Source: UMGS1696 sp964621165 (GTDB lineage Bacteria; Bacillota; Clostridia; Oscillospirales; CAG-272). From it: a stretch of 64,000 nucleotides of DNA. A program made the translations under genes and the position numbers. Positions 7,982 through 15,581 of the stretch are shown in pieces; the first letter of the stretch is position 1, and every line of letters starts with the position of its first letter. The stretch lies in NCBI GenBank assembly GCA_964621165.1, contig CAZULC010000012.1, forward strand, positions 3,798-67,797, read 5' to 3'. A model generated the notes under the pieces. The model did no database searches. It worked only from the letters and a program-made list of their open reading frames with translations, and was not told where the DNA came from.

Positions 7982-9460
7982 ATGGCATCAGACTTTATCG
8001 CAAGCAAAATCGCCTATGAAGGACTGACCTTCGACGACGTTCTCCTCATCCCTGCAAGGAGCGAGGTTCTCCCCGGCACCGTTTCCCTGAAAACCAAGCT
8101 CACCAAGAAAATCGAGCTTAACATTCCCCTCATGAGCGCGGCAATGGACACCGTTACCGAATACGCTCTGGCTATAGCTATGGCGCGTGAAGGCGGAATA
8201 GGAATCATTCACAAGAATATGACAATCGAGCAGCAATGCGACCAGGTTGAAAGGGTAAAGAGAAGCGAAAACGGAGTTATAACCAACCCCTTCTTCCTTC
8301 ATCCTGACAACTACGTCTACGAGGCTGACGAGCTGATGGGAAAGTACAAAATCTCAGGCGTGCCGATATGCGACGACGACGGCGTTCTCATAGGAATCAT
8401 CACAAACCGTGACCTGCGTTTCATGACCGACTTCAACGTTCCCATCGAGGGAGTCATGACCAAGGAAAACCTGATTACGGTTCCCGTCGGCACAACTCTC
8501 GAGCAGGCAAAGGAGATTCTGCGCAAGCACAAGGTGGAAAAGCTCCCCATAGTGGACTCCGAGAACAAGCTCCGCGGCCTCATCACCATCAAGGACATAG
8601 AAAAGGCTGATCGTTACCCCAACGCAGCAAAGGACGATCATGGACGGCTTCTCTGCGGCGCGGCAATCGGCGTTACAAAGGACGTAAAGGACAGAGCAGG
8701 CTCTCTTCTCGAAGCGGGAGCTGACGTTCTGGTTCTCGACTCAGCCCATGGACACAGCCAGAACATTTTAAACTGCATATATAAAATAAAGGAAGCATAT
8801 CCCGAGTGCCAGCTCATTGCCGGAAACATCGCCACAAGCGAAGCCGCGCATGATTTGATTTCCGCGGGAGTGGACGCGGTCAAGGTAGGTATAGGACCCG
8901 GCTCCATCTGTACGACGCGTGTAGTTGCCGGAATAGGCGTACCCCAGATTACGGCCATCATGAATGCCTACTCGGAAGCAATGGAGTCAGGAATACCGGT
9001 TATAGCCGACGGCGGAATCAAGTACAGCGGAGACCTCCCCAAAGCCATAGCGGCAGGAGCAAGCGCAATCATGATAGGCTCCCTTTTTGCCGGATGCGAG
9101 GAAAGCCCTGGAGCCACTGAAATCTATCAGGGCAGACGGTTCAAGGTATACCGCGGCATGGGTTCCCTTGCGGCAATGGAGAAAGGCTCCAAAGACAGAT
9201 ACTTCCAGGAAGGCGCGAGAAAGCTTGTTCCCGAGGGAGTCGAAGGGCGCGTACCCTACAAAGGACCTCTGTCAGACACCGTATTCCAGATGATGGGCGG
9301 ACTGAGAGCCGGCATGGGCTACTGTGGCGCGGCAGACATTCCTACCCTGAGAGAAACCGGAAAATTCGTAAAGATGTCCGGCAACGGCCTGAGAGAATCC
9401 CATCCTCACGACATCTCGATTACAAAAGAAGCCCCGAACTACTCCGCGTTACCAATGTAG
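7982..9460 (+). CDS. guaB: Inosine-5'-monophosphate dehydrogenase
   Basis: 492 residues from the chosen ATG at 7982. An in-frame ATG at 7937 lies only about 11 nt after the predicted transcription start and has no ribosome site. The enzyme oxidises IMP to XMP with NAD+, the committed step of GMP synthesis, in the cytoplasm as a tetramer. The TIM barrel begins LTFDDVLLIPA. Two CBS domains occupy about residues 95-215 (GVPICDDDG, KLPIVDSENKL). The catalytic loop GIGPGSICTTR holds the nucleophilic Cys, and the flap region contains EGVEGRVPYKG. Length and motifs are standard. Two structured repeats follow in the 3' UTR, the first touching the stop codon. Confidence 0.97.
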   Translation: MASDFIASKIAYEGLTFDDVLLIPARSEVLPGTVSLKTKLTKKIELNIPLMSAAMDTVTEYALAIAMAREGGIGIIHKNMTIEQQCDQVERVKRSENGVITNPFFLHPDNYVYEADELMGKYKISGVPICDDDGVLIGIITNRDLRFMTDFNVPIEGVMTKENLITVPVGTTLEQAKEILRKHKVEKLPIVDSENKLRGLITIKDIEKADRYPNAAKDDHGRLLCGAAIGVTKDVKDRAGSLLEAGADVLVLDSAHGHSQNILNCIYKIKEAYPECQLIAGNIATSEAAHDLISAGVDAVKVGIGPGSICTTRVVAGIGVPQITAIMNAYSEAMESGIPVIADGGIKYSGDLPKAIAAGASAIMIGSLFAGCEESPGATEIYQGRRFKVYRGMGSLAAMEKGSKDRYFQEGARKLVPEGVEGRVPYKGPLSDTVFQMMGGLRAGMGYCGAADIPTLRETGKFVKMSGNGLRESHPHDISITKEAPNYSALPM

Positions 9461-9627
9461 TCGGGAAGCCCCGACAGGCTATCACGGCGTTTATATAGCT
9501 GAGTAGGAGAAAGCTCCCACGACCATATGCCTAAGATCCCGCAGTCGGGAAGCCCCGACGGGCTTCACGGCGTTTGTTAGGCTAAGTTGGAGAAAGCTCC
9601 CACGACCTTATACCTAAGCTTCCGCAA
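9460..9627 (+). repeat. Two tandem 84-nt structured repeats in the guaB 3' UTR
   Basis: Unit 1 is 9460-9543 and unit 2 is 9544-9627. They are highly similar by eye. Each unit opens with the perfect hairpin GTCGGG-AAGC-CCCGAC, then holds CACGGCGTTT, then a second hairpin GGAG-AAAG-CTCC followed by CACGACC, and ends CCTAAG...GCA. Unit 1 begins on the last base of the guaB stop codon. No reading frame spans them. They could be a tandem non-coding RNA or riboswitch-like element, or a small palindromic element of the kind mobilised by IS200/IS605 transposases. I do not recognise a named RNA family. Confidence 0.7.
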
Positions 9628-9646
9628 TGAAATAAAGCAACAATAG

Positions 9647-9698
9647 AAAATCCCCGTTACGGTCTGCAAGTCATGCCAACCGCTTCGGGGAATTTTTT
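9647..9698 (+). terminator. Terminator between guaB and the acetyltransferase gene
   Basis: Stem TCCCCG (9651-9656) with CGGGGA (9686-9691), flanked by AAAA and TTTTTT. It could act on both strands, since the minus-strand gene ends at 9697. Confidence 0.75.
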
Positions 9699-10329
9699 AC
9701 TTCACATTATCGAACTTCGCCGGGTCAATCTTTCTGTCCCTGAAATAATACTCCCGGTCGTGCCCGTCTATCTCACGCAATACCCGGCAGGGATTACCAA
9801 CCGCAACAACGCCGGAGGGAATATCCTTTGTCACCACGCTGCCCGCGCCGATTACCGAGTTGTCGCCGATTGTCACTCCCGGAAGAATCACAGCACCCGC
9901 GCCAATCCAGCAGTTTTTTCCGATGTGAACCGGTATGTTGTACTGGTACACCGCGCGTCTCAGGCTGGGGTCGATGGGATGTCCCGCCGTGGCTATTGTA
10001 ACGTTCGGCCCAATCATGGTGGACTCTCCTATGTAGATACAGCTGTCGTCAACCAGAGTCAGGTTGAAGTTGGCGTAGACGTTCTTTCCCATGTACACGT
10101 GCCGTCCTCCCCAATTTGCGTGAAGCGGAGGTTCGATATAGCAGCCCTCGCCTATTTCGGCGAACATGGACTCAAGCAGCTCACGGCGTTTCTTAACCTC
10201 CGACGGGCGGGTTTGGTTGTAGTCGTATTGAAGCTCGAGACAGGCCGCCTGCTCAGACGCGATTTCCTCGTCCGCACAGATGTAGAGGTCCCCGTCAAGC
10301 ATTTTCTGTTTGGCTGATTTTTCACTCAT
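9697..10329 (-). CDS. Maltose/galactoside O-acetyltransferase-like enzyme (left-handed beta-helix)
   Basis: 210 residues from ATG 10329; ORF sequence further upstream lies in the promoter. The N-terminal Mac domain (KQKMLDGDLY) is followed by hexapeptide repeats typical of LacA/Maa trimers, with the catalytic His in TAGHPIDP. The C-terminal coil includes GAGSVVTKDIPSGVVAVGNP. Such enzymes transfer acetyl from acetyl-CoA to the 6-OH of sugars, perhaps for detoxification. It has its own promoter at 10382-10410 and converges on guaB. Confidence 0.9.
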   Translation of the reverse strand: MSEKSAKQKMLDGDLYICADEEIASEQAACLELQYDYNQTRPSEVKKRRELLESMFAEIGEGCYIEPPLHANWGGRHVYMGKNVYANFNLTLVDDSCIYIGESTMIGPNVTIATAGHPIDPSLRRAVYQYNIPVHIGKNCWIGAGAVILPGVTIGDNSVIGAGSVVTKDIPSGVVAVGNPCRVLREIDGHDREYYFRDRKIDPAKFDNVK

Positions 10330-10381
10330 TTTTGATGGTGCTCCCGTAATTTTCCGAAAAGTCGGATTTTTTCCGTCCCAT

Positions 10382-10410
10382 ATTATAGCATAATTCACGC
10401 TCAGATTCAA
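10382..10410 (-). promoter_or_regulatory. Promoter of the acetyltransferase gene
   Basis: On the minus strand TTGAAT (10405-10410), 17-bp spacer, TATAAT (10382-10387). Confidence 0.75.
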
Positions 10411-10431
10411 TAAGCAGATTCAATAAGTTTC

Positions 10432-10460
10432 TTGACAACCGCCCGCCGTCATGGTATAAT
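10432..10460 (+). promoter_or_regulatory. Strong promoter of the hydrogenase operon
   Basis: TTGACA (10432-10437), 17-bp spacer and TATAAT (10455-10460). It drives the genes from 10517 onward; no other promoter is obvious before hydA. Confidence 0.85.
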
Positions 10461-10516
10461 AATGATGAATAAATAGCAGAATTAAAATTCAATTTATACT
10501 TTCATGGAGGGTACAT

Positions 10517-10759
10517 ATGAAAATCACAGTTTGCATCGGAAGCTCATGTCATCTCAAGGGTTCGAGATACGTAGTCGAGAACATCCAGCGTCTCATCAAG
10601 GAAAACAACCTCTCCGACAAGGTTGACATCGCCGGAACATTCTGCATGAACAAATGTCAGCATGGAGTCTGCGTGACGGTTGACGACAAGTTCTGCTCCG
10701 TTTCCCCTGACACTGTCGAAGATTTCTTCAAAAACGAAGTCCTTGCGAAGGTTCAGTAA
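10517..10759 (+). CDS. NuoE-like thioredoxin-fold [2Fe-2S] protein of the hydrogenase operon
   Basis: 80 residues. The four cluster cysteines are all present: C6 and C11 in CIGSSC, and C43 and C47 in FCMNKC. This is a stand-alone version of the NuoE/HydC-type [2Fe-2S] domain, a small electron carrier expected to serve the downstream hydrogenase proteins. A good GGAGGG ribosome site is present. It is the intact paralogue of the interrupted gene that starts 12 bp after its stop, and comparing the two shows that the UGA there replaces a cysteine. Confidence 0.88.
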   Translation: MKITVCIGSSCHLKGSRYVVENIQRLIKENNLSDKVDIAGTFCMNKCQHGVCVTVDDKFCSVSPDTVEDFFKNEVLAKVQ

Positions 10760-10771
10760 CTGAGGTCGGGC

Positions 10772-11029
10772 ATGGTTATAGAAATCTGTATCGGAAGCTC
10801 CTGCTTTCTCAAGGGTTCACAGGAAATAATTGAGCTTATGCAGAAAGCCATAGCCGACAACGGACTTGATGCGGATGTTGCTCTCGGCGGAAGCTTCTGC
10901 ACGGGAAAATGAAACAGGGAAGGCGTTCAGGTCACAATCGACGGCGAGGTGTTCTGTGGGGTAACGCGCGAAAACTTCAAGGAATTCTTCGAAAAGAACG
11001 TGCTCAAAAAAATCAAGGGCTTATTTTAA
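10772..11029 (+). pseudogene. Second NuoE-like [2Fe-2S] protein gene with an in-frame UGA at a ligand cysteine
   Basis: ATG 10772 with GAGG 6 nt upstream. The frame reads CIGSSCFLKG and on to SFCTGK, then TGA at 10910-10912, then continues NREGVQVTIDGEVFCG to a TAA at 11027. Aligned with the intact paralogue (FCMNKCQHG versus FCTGK-stop-NRE), the UGA is at the fourth cluster-ligand cysteine. The remaining 38 codons keep family sequence with no frameshift. A nonsense mutation (TGC to TGA) is the simplest reading. Selenocysteine insertion is possible in principle, but I could not find a convincing bacterial SECIS hairpin just downstream. Three more stops in the next two genes favour decay. Confidence 0.75.
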
Positions 11030-11081
11030 GGGTCAGCCGAAAAGTCAGGCAAAAATGAATAACTGAAAGGAAAAACGCCGT

Positions 11082-12758
11082 ATGGCAAGCTGTCTTACTT
11101 AAAAAAAATCCAACTGTCAAAACTGCTATAAATGTATCCGTCACTGTCCGGTGAAGTCCATACGCTTTTCCGGAAACCAGGCGCACATCATCGGAAACGA
11201 GTGCATTCTCTGCGGTCAGTGCTTTGTCGTATGTCCGCAGAACGCAAAGAAAATCGTTGACGAGACCGAAAAGGCAAAGGTTCTGATTCAGTCCGGCGAC
11301 CCGGTTTACGCAAGCCTTGCTCCTTCCTTTATCGCAAACTACGAGGGAAGCGGAATCGATGGTATGCGTGAGGCTCTCACCAAGCTTGGCTTTGCCGGAG
11401 TAGAGGGGACTGCAATTGGAGCTACATACGTAAAGCGCGAGTACGAGCGTCTTCTTCATGAAGAAAACCGGGACATTCTGATAAGCTCCTGCTGTCACTC
11501 CATCAATCTGCTTATCCAGAAGTACTTCCCGCGGGAACTGCCCTACCTTGCCGATGTTCTCTCCCCCGTGCAGGCTCACTGCAAGGACATAAAGAAGCGT
11601 CATCCGGGAGCAAAAACCGTGTTCATAGGACCCTGCGTGGCCAAGAAGGACGAAGCCAAGTACTACGAGGGTCTTGTTGACGCTGTTCTGACTTTTGAAG
11701 AGCTGACTAAATGGCTTGAAGCCGAAAAAATAGAGATTCCGGAAATCATGGACTCAAGTGAACAGAGCCGTGCGAGATTCTTCCCCACAACCGGCGGTAT
11801 CCTCAAGACCATGGCGCAGAACGAGCCGGGTTACACCTACATAGCGATCGACGGCGTGCAGAACTGCATTGACGCTCTCCGTGACATCGAAAACGGATCA
11901 ATGCACAAGTGCTTTATCGAGATGTCAGCTTGTGCCGGAAGCTGCGTTGGCGATCCCATAATGGAGAAGTACCACAAATCCCCGGTGAGGGAGTACATCT
12001 TCGTGTCAAACTACGCCGGTCAGAAGGACTTTGACGTTCCCCAGCCTGACGAGATTCAGATGCGCAAGACCTTTACCTTTATCGAAAAGAAGGCTGAAAT
12101 CCCGACAGACGAGCAGATCCGCGATATTCTCCGACAGATGGGCAAGTACAAGCCATCGGACGAGCTGAACTGCGGCTCCTGCGGCTACGACATCTGCCGG
12201 GAAAAGGCTGTGGCTATATTCCAGGGAAAAGCCGAAATCTCCATGTGCCTGCCCTACCTCAAGGACAAAGCCGAGAGCTTCTCAGACAGCATTGTCAACA
12301 ACACGCCAAACGATATTATCGTCCTCAACGAAAAGCTTGAGGTTCAGCAGATAAACAACGCCGCTCTGAAGATCATGAACATCCGCTCAGCTTCCGACGT
12401 TTTGAGCGATCAGGTAGTGCGCATTCTCGAGCCGGAGGTGTTCAATGAGGTTTTAGAGAGCGGAAAGAACGTGAAGGACCAGCGTGTTTACCTCGCAGAG
12501 TACTCGAAATATGTAGAATAGTCCGTCTTCTACGACCATGACTACAAGCTCTTAATCTGCCTCATGCGCGACGTCACTGAGGAAGAAACCGAGAAGGAAA
12601 AGAAGGAAAACATCAGCCGCCAGACGGTGGAAATTGCCGACAAGGTTGTGGACAAGCAGATGAGAATCGTGCAGAAAATCGCGTCTCTTCTCGGTGAGAC
12701 TGCCGCTGAGACAAAGATTGCGCTGACCAAGCTGAAGGAGTCCATAAAAGATGAATGA
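11082..12758 (+). pseudogene. HydS-like sensory [FeFe] hydrogenase with PAS domain, interrupted by UAA and UAG
   Basis: The full frame is 558 codons from ATG 11082 (GAAAGG upstream). Codon 7 is TAA (11100-11102) and codon 480 is TAG (12519-12521). The frame is otherwise unbroken. Ordered features are two 4Fe-4S sites (CQNCYKCIRHCP and CILCGQCFVVCP), an H-cluster domain with SSCCHS, FIGPCVAKKDE and SACAGSCVG, a Cys-rich segment (CGSCGYDICREK) and a C-terminal PAS domain (NDIIVLNEKLEVQQINNAA) split by the TAG. This is the group C architecture proposed to sense H2. Restart at GTG 11151 would lose the first Fe-S site. The UAA sits at the edge of an A8 run. It overlaps the phosphatase gene by 8 nt. 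Confidence 0.82.
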
Positions 12759-13922
12759 TTTATGCGCTGATATCGGCTACAAAAGCATCAATCATTATGG
12801 GGAACAGCTCTGTGGCGACCACATCGACATTGTTGAGCAGGACGAGAACTCCCAGGTCATAGTTTTGGCCGACGGACTTGGAAGCGGAGTCAAGGCGAAC
12901 ATACTCTCAACCCTGACGTCGAAAATCATCTCCACAATGATGGCTGAGGGACTTTCCCTCGAGGACTGCGTGGAAACCATAGCCGCAACCCTGCCGATCT
13001 GCTCTGTCCGCGGTGTGGCTTACTCCACCTTTACCATAATTCACTTAATCAACAACGAAACCGCCGAACTCATCCAGTAGGACAACCCGCAGATTATCCT
13101 GATCCGCGACTGCGAGAACTACGAGTATCCCCGGGGTGAGATGAACATGGGCGGAAAGAAGATATACCGCTCCACAATCAAGCTCCACGAGGACGACATT
13201 TTCATAGCAATGAGCGACAGCTGTCCCCACGCGGGAATCGGAATTGCATACAACTTCGGCCGGAAGAGGGAGGACATTATATCCTTCATGGAGTCAATCT
13301 CCCATGTTGGCTACACCGCAAAAACTCTGTCAACCATACTGATAGACGAGTGCAACAAGTTCTACAGCAACAAGCCCGGAGACGACGCCACAGCCTGCAT
13401 TGTCCGTATCCGCAAGAGTGAGCCCATAAACATGCTCTTCGGTCCGCCCCGCAACCGCGACGACTGCGAAGAATGATGTCACTGTTCTTCTCAAAGAAGG
13501 GCAAGCACATTATCTGCGGAGGTATAACCTCGTCCATTGCGGCAAAATACCTCCACAAGCCCCTGCGTCCAAGCCTGAACTTCGAGAGAAGCGACATTCC
13601 ACCTATTGCAGAGCTTGAAGGGGTGGACCTCGTGACGGAAGGTGTTATCACGGTCAACCGCGTTCTCGAGTACGCGCGGGATTATCTCAAGGACAACGAG
13701 AGCTACGAGCAGTGGGGCTACAAGCGTGACGGTGCGTCTCTGATTTCCCGTATGCTTTTTGAAGAAGCTACCGACATCAACTTCTACGTGGGAAGGGCTA
13801 TCAATCCGGCTCACCAGAACCCCGACCTGCCCATCAACTTCAGCATAAAGATGAACCTCGTCACCGAGCTGTCCGACTGCCTGAAGAAAATAGGAAAGCG
13901 AATCAAGGTCAGCTACTTCTAA
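12751..13922 (+). pseudogene. SpoIIE/PP2C-type phosphatase of the hydrogen-sensing operon, interrupted by UAG and a frame change
   Basis: ATG 12751. The first part carries the metal-binding motif LADGLGSG. TAG at 13078-13080 interrupts ELIQ-stop-DNPQIIL, where relatives usually have Tyr. The frame continues to a TGA at 13474 through MSDSCPHAG, where the usual SDG is SDS. The last part (13473-13922, 149 residues, starting MMSLFFSKKGKHI) is in another frame joined by an ATGATG overlap; I recall it fused in relatives. Losing one A from GAAGAAATGATG would explain this, but translational coupling of a split gene is also possible. Together with HydS, such phosphatases are thought to relay H2 status to hydA expression. 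Confidence 0.78.
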
Positions 13923-13946
13923 AGATTAGGAAGGTTTTACCCGAAT

Positions 13947-15383
13947 ATGAACAAAACAAGAAAATTTGATACCAAAGTCCAGTATCTGAAATATAAGGTT
14001 CTCCGCGAGGTGGCACGTCAGGAGTGGAACGATACTCTTCTCGAAAATCTCTACAATATCCCGAAGATTATCGTTCCCGGAAACACCCCCACCATGCGCT
14101 GCTGTGTGTATAAAGAGAGGGCGATCCTCGAGGAGAGAGTCAAAATCGCAATGGGCGGGGACAAAACAAACCCCAACGTCATCGAGGTTATAGAAATCGC
14201 CTGCGACGAATGCCCGGTGGGCGGATATGAAGTCACAAACGCATGCCGCGGATGCCTTGCCCATAGATGCGAGGACGTGTGTAAGAGAGGCGCGATATCC
14301 TTCGACAACAACCACGTCGCCCACATCGACAAGACAAAGTGCATCGAGTGCGGAGCCTGCGCAAAGGTCTGCCCCTACACCGCGATCGTGTCCCGGAAGC
14401 GCCCCTGCCAGAATGCTTGCAAGGTCAAGGCTATTTCCATGAACGAAAACAAGGCGGCTACTATCGATAACAGCAAGTGCATAGCCTGCGGTTCCTGCGT
14501 GTACCAGTGCCCATTCGGTGCGATTTCCGACAAGTCCTTCATCCTCGACGTTATCAGAATCTTAAAAAACGCCGACGGAAACAATAAAGTATACGCAATC
14601 GTTGCCCCGTCAATCTCCAGCCAGTTTACATACGCGAAGCTCGGTCAGGTCATCACCGGCATGAAGGAGCTGGGTTTTCACACGGTAATTGAAGCGGCTT
14701 TGGGTGCGGACATGGTGGCTGACGCTGAGTCGAAGGAGCTTGCCGAAAAGGGCTTCCTTACCAGCTCATGCTGCCCGGCGTTTGTGGACTACATCAAGAA
14801 GAATTTCCACGATCTCGTGCCCTTTGTGTCCCACAACCTCTCCCCCATGGCAACCATCGCCAAGTACATCAAGGACACTGACCCGTCGTCGAAAACTGTC
14901 TTCATCGGTCCCTGCACTGCAAAGAAAGCCGAGGTTCAGCTTGACACAGTAAAGGATTACGTTGACGCGGCAATGACGTTTGAAGAACTGCAGGCACTGT
15001 TCGACAGCCGGGACCTCGATATCACCACCCTTGACGAAGGAGTCCTCGACAACGCATCCTACTTCGGACGTATTTTCGCCCGCTGTGGTGGTCTTGCCGA
15101 TGCCGTTGCGGAAGGACTTAAGGAAAACGGATACGCTGACTTTCAGCTCAAGGCATGCTCCTGCGACGGAATCGAAGCCTGCCGGGTGGCTCTGCTTAAA
15201 AAGAGCAAGAACGTCCTTGACGCAAACTTCATTGAAGGCATGGCTTGCGTAGGCGGCTGTATCGGCGGCGCGGGATGCCTGACTCATGGCGAGAAGAGCA
15301 AGTCAGACGTTGACAAGTACGGCATGGAAGCCTACGAAAGGAAAATCTCCGATGCCCTCGCGGTCATCAACTATAAAAAGTAA
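13947..15383 (+). CDS. [FeFe] hydrogenase, group B type
   Basis: 478 residues, uninterrupted. Iron-sulfur motifs fill the first 200 residues (ACRGCLAHRCEDVC, CIECGACAKVCP, CQNACKV, CIACGSCVYQCP). The H-cluster domain has all three signatures: SSCCPAF, FIGPCTAKKAE and GMACVGGCIGG. It catalyses reversible 2H+ + 2e- to H2 with ferredoxin in the cytoplasm and disposes of fermentation electrons. It sits 24 bp after the phosphatase and is read from the same promoter. Unlike the three genes before it, it has no stop or frame change. The group B assignment rests on the long Cys-rich N-terminus and operon context. Confidence 0.92.
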   Translation: MNKTRKFDTKVQYLKYKVLREVARQEWNDTLLENLYNIPKIIVPGNTPTMRCCVYKERAILEERVKIAMGGDKTNPNVIEVIEIACDECPVGGYEVTNACRGCLAHRCEDVCKRGAISFDNNHVAHIDKTKCIECGACAKVCPYTAIVSRKRPCQNACKVKAISMNENKAATIDNSKCIACGSCVYQCPFGAISDKSFILDVIRILKNADGNNKVYAIVAPSISSQFTYAKLGQVITGMKELGFHTVIEAALGADMVADAESKELAEKGFLTSSCCPAFVDYIKKNFHDLVPFVSHNLSPMATIAKYIKDTDPSSKTVFIGPCTAKKAEVQLDTVKDYVDAAMTFEELQALFDSRDLDITTLDEGVLDNASYFGRIFARCGGLADAVAEGLKENGYADFQLKACSCDGIEACRVALLKKSKNVLDANFIEGMACVGGCIGGAGCLTHGEKSKSDVDKYGMEAYERKISDALAVINYKK

Positions 15384-15398
15384 AGTAATATAAAATTT

Positions 15399-15435
15399 CT
15401 CCGACGGATTGTGCGCAGCCTGCTGGAGTTTTTTT
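15399..15435 (+). terminator. Terminator of the hydrogenase operon
   Basis: Imperfect stem starting CTCC and closing GGAG (15425-15428), followed by TTTTTTT. Confidence 0.55.
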
Positions 15436-15516
15436 GCTTGAATTCTTTACAAAAAAATGGATTTTTACGAGTCAAAACTTTGTTTATTCTTGAATGGCAA
15501 AAGTCAAAAAATTTAC

Positions 15517-15545
15517 TTGACTTGAGTCAAAATTCGGAGTATAAT
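15517..15545 (+). promoter_or_regulatory. Promoter of the FliB-like gene with an overlapping palindrome
   Basis: TTGACT (15517-15522), 17-bp spacer, TATAAT (15540-15545). The -35 is the left half of the perfect palindrome TTGACT-TG-AGTCAA (15517-15530). Two further AGTCAAAA copies lie at about 15472 and 15502. The clustered half-sites look like an operator. Confidence 0.65.
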
Positions 15546-15581
15546 TTCCCGCGTAATTTTTATTAACGATGAAGGCATTAT

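Noticed and set aside
9460..9627. Insertion sequence
   Set aside because: No transposase gene or target-site duplication is present; only two short structured units.
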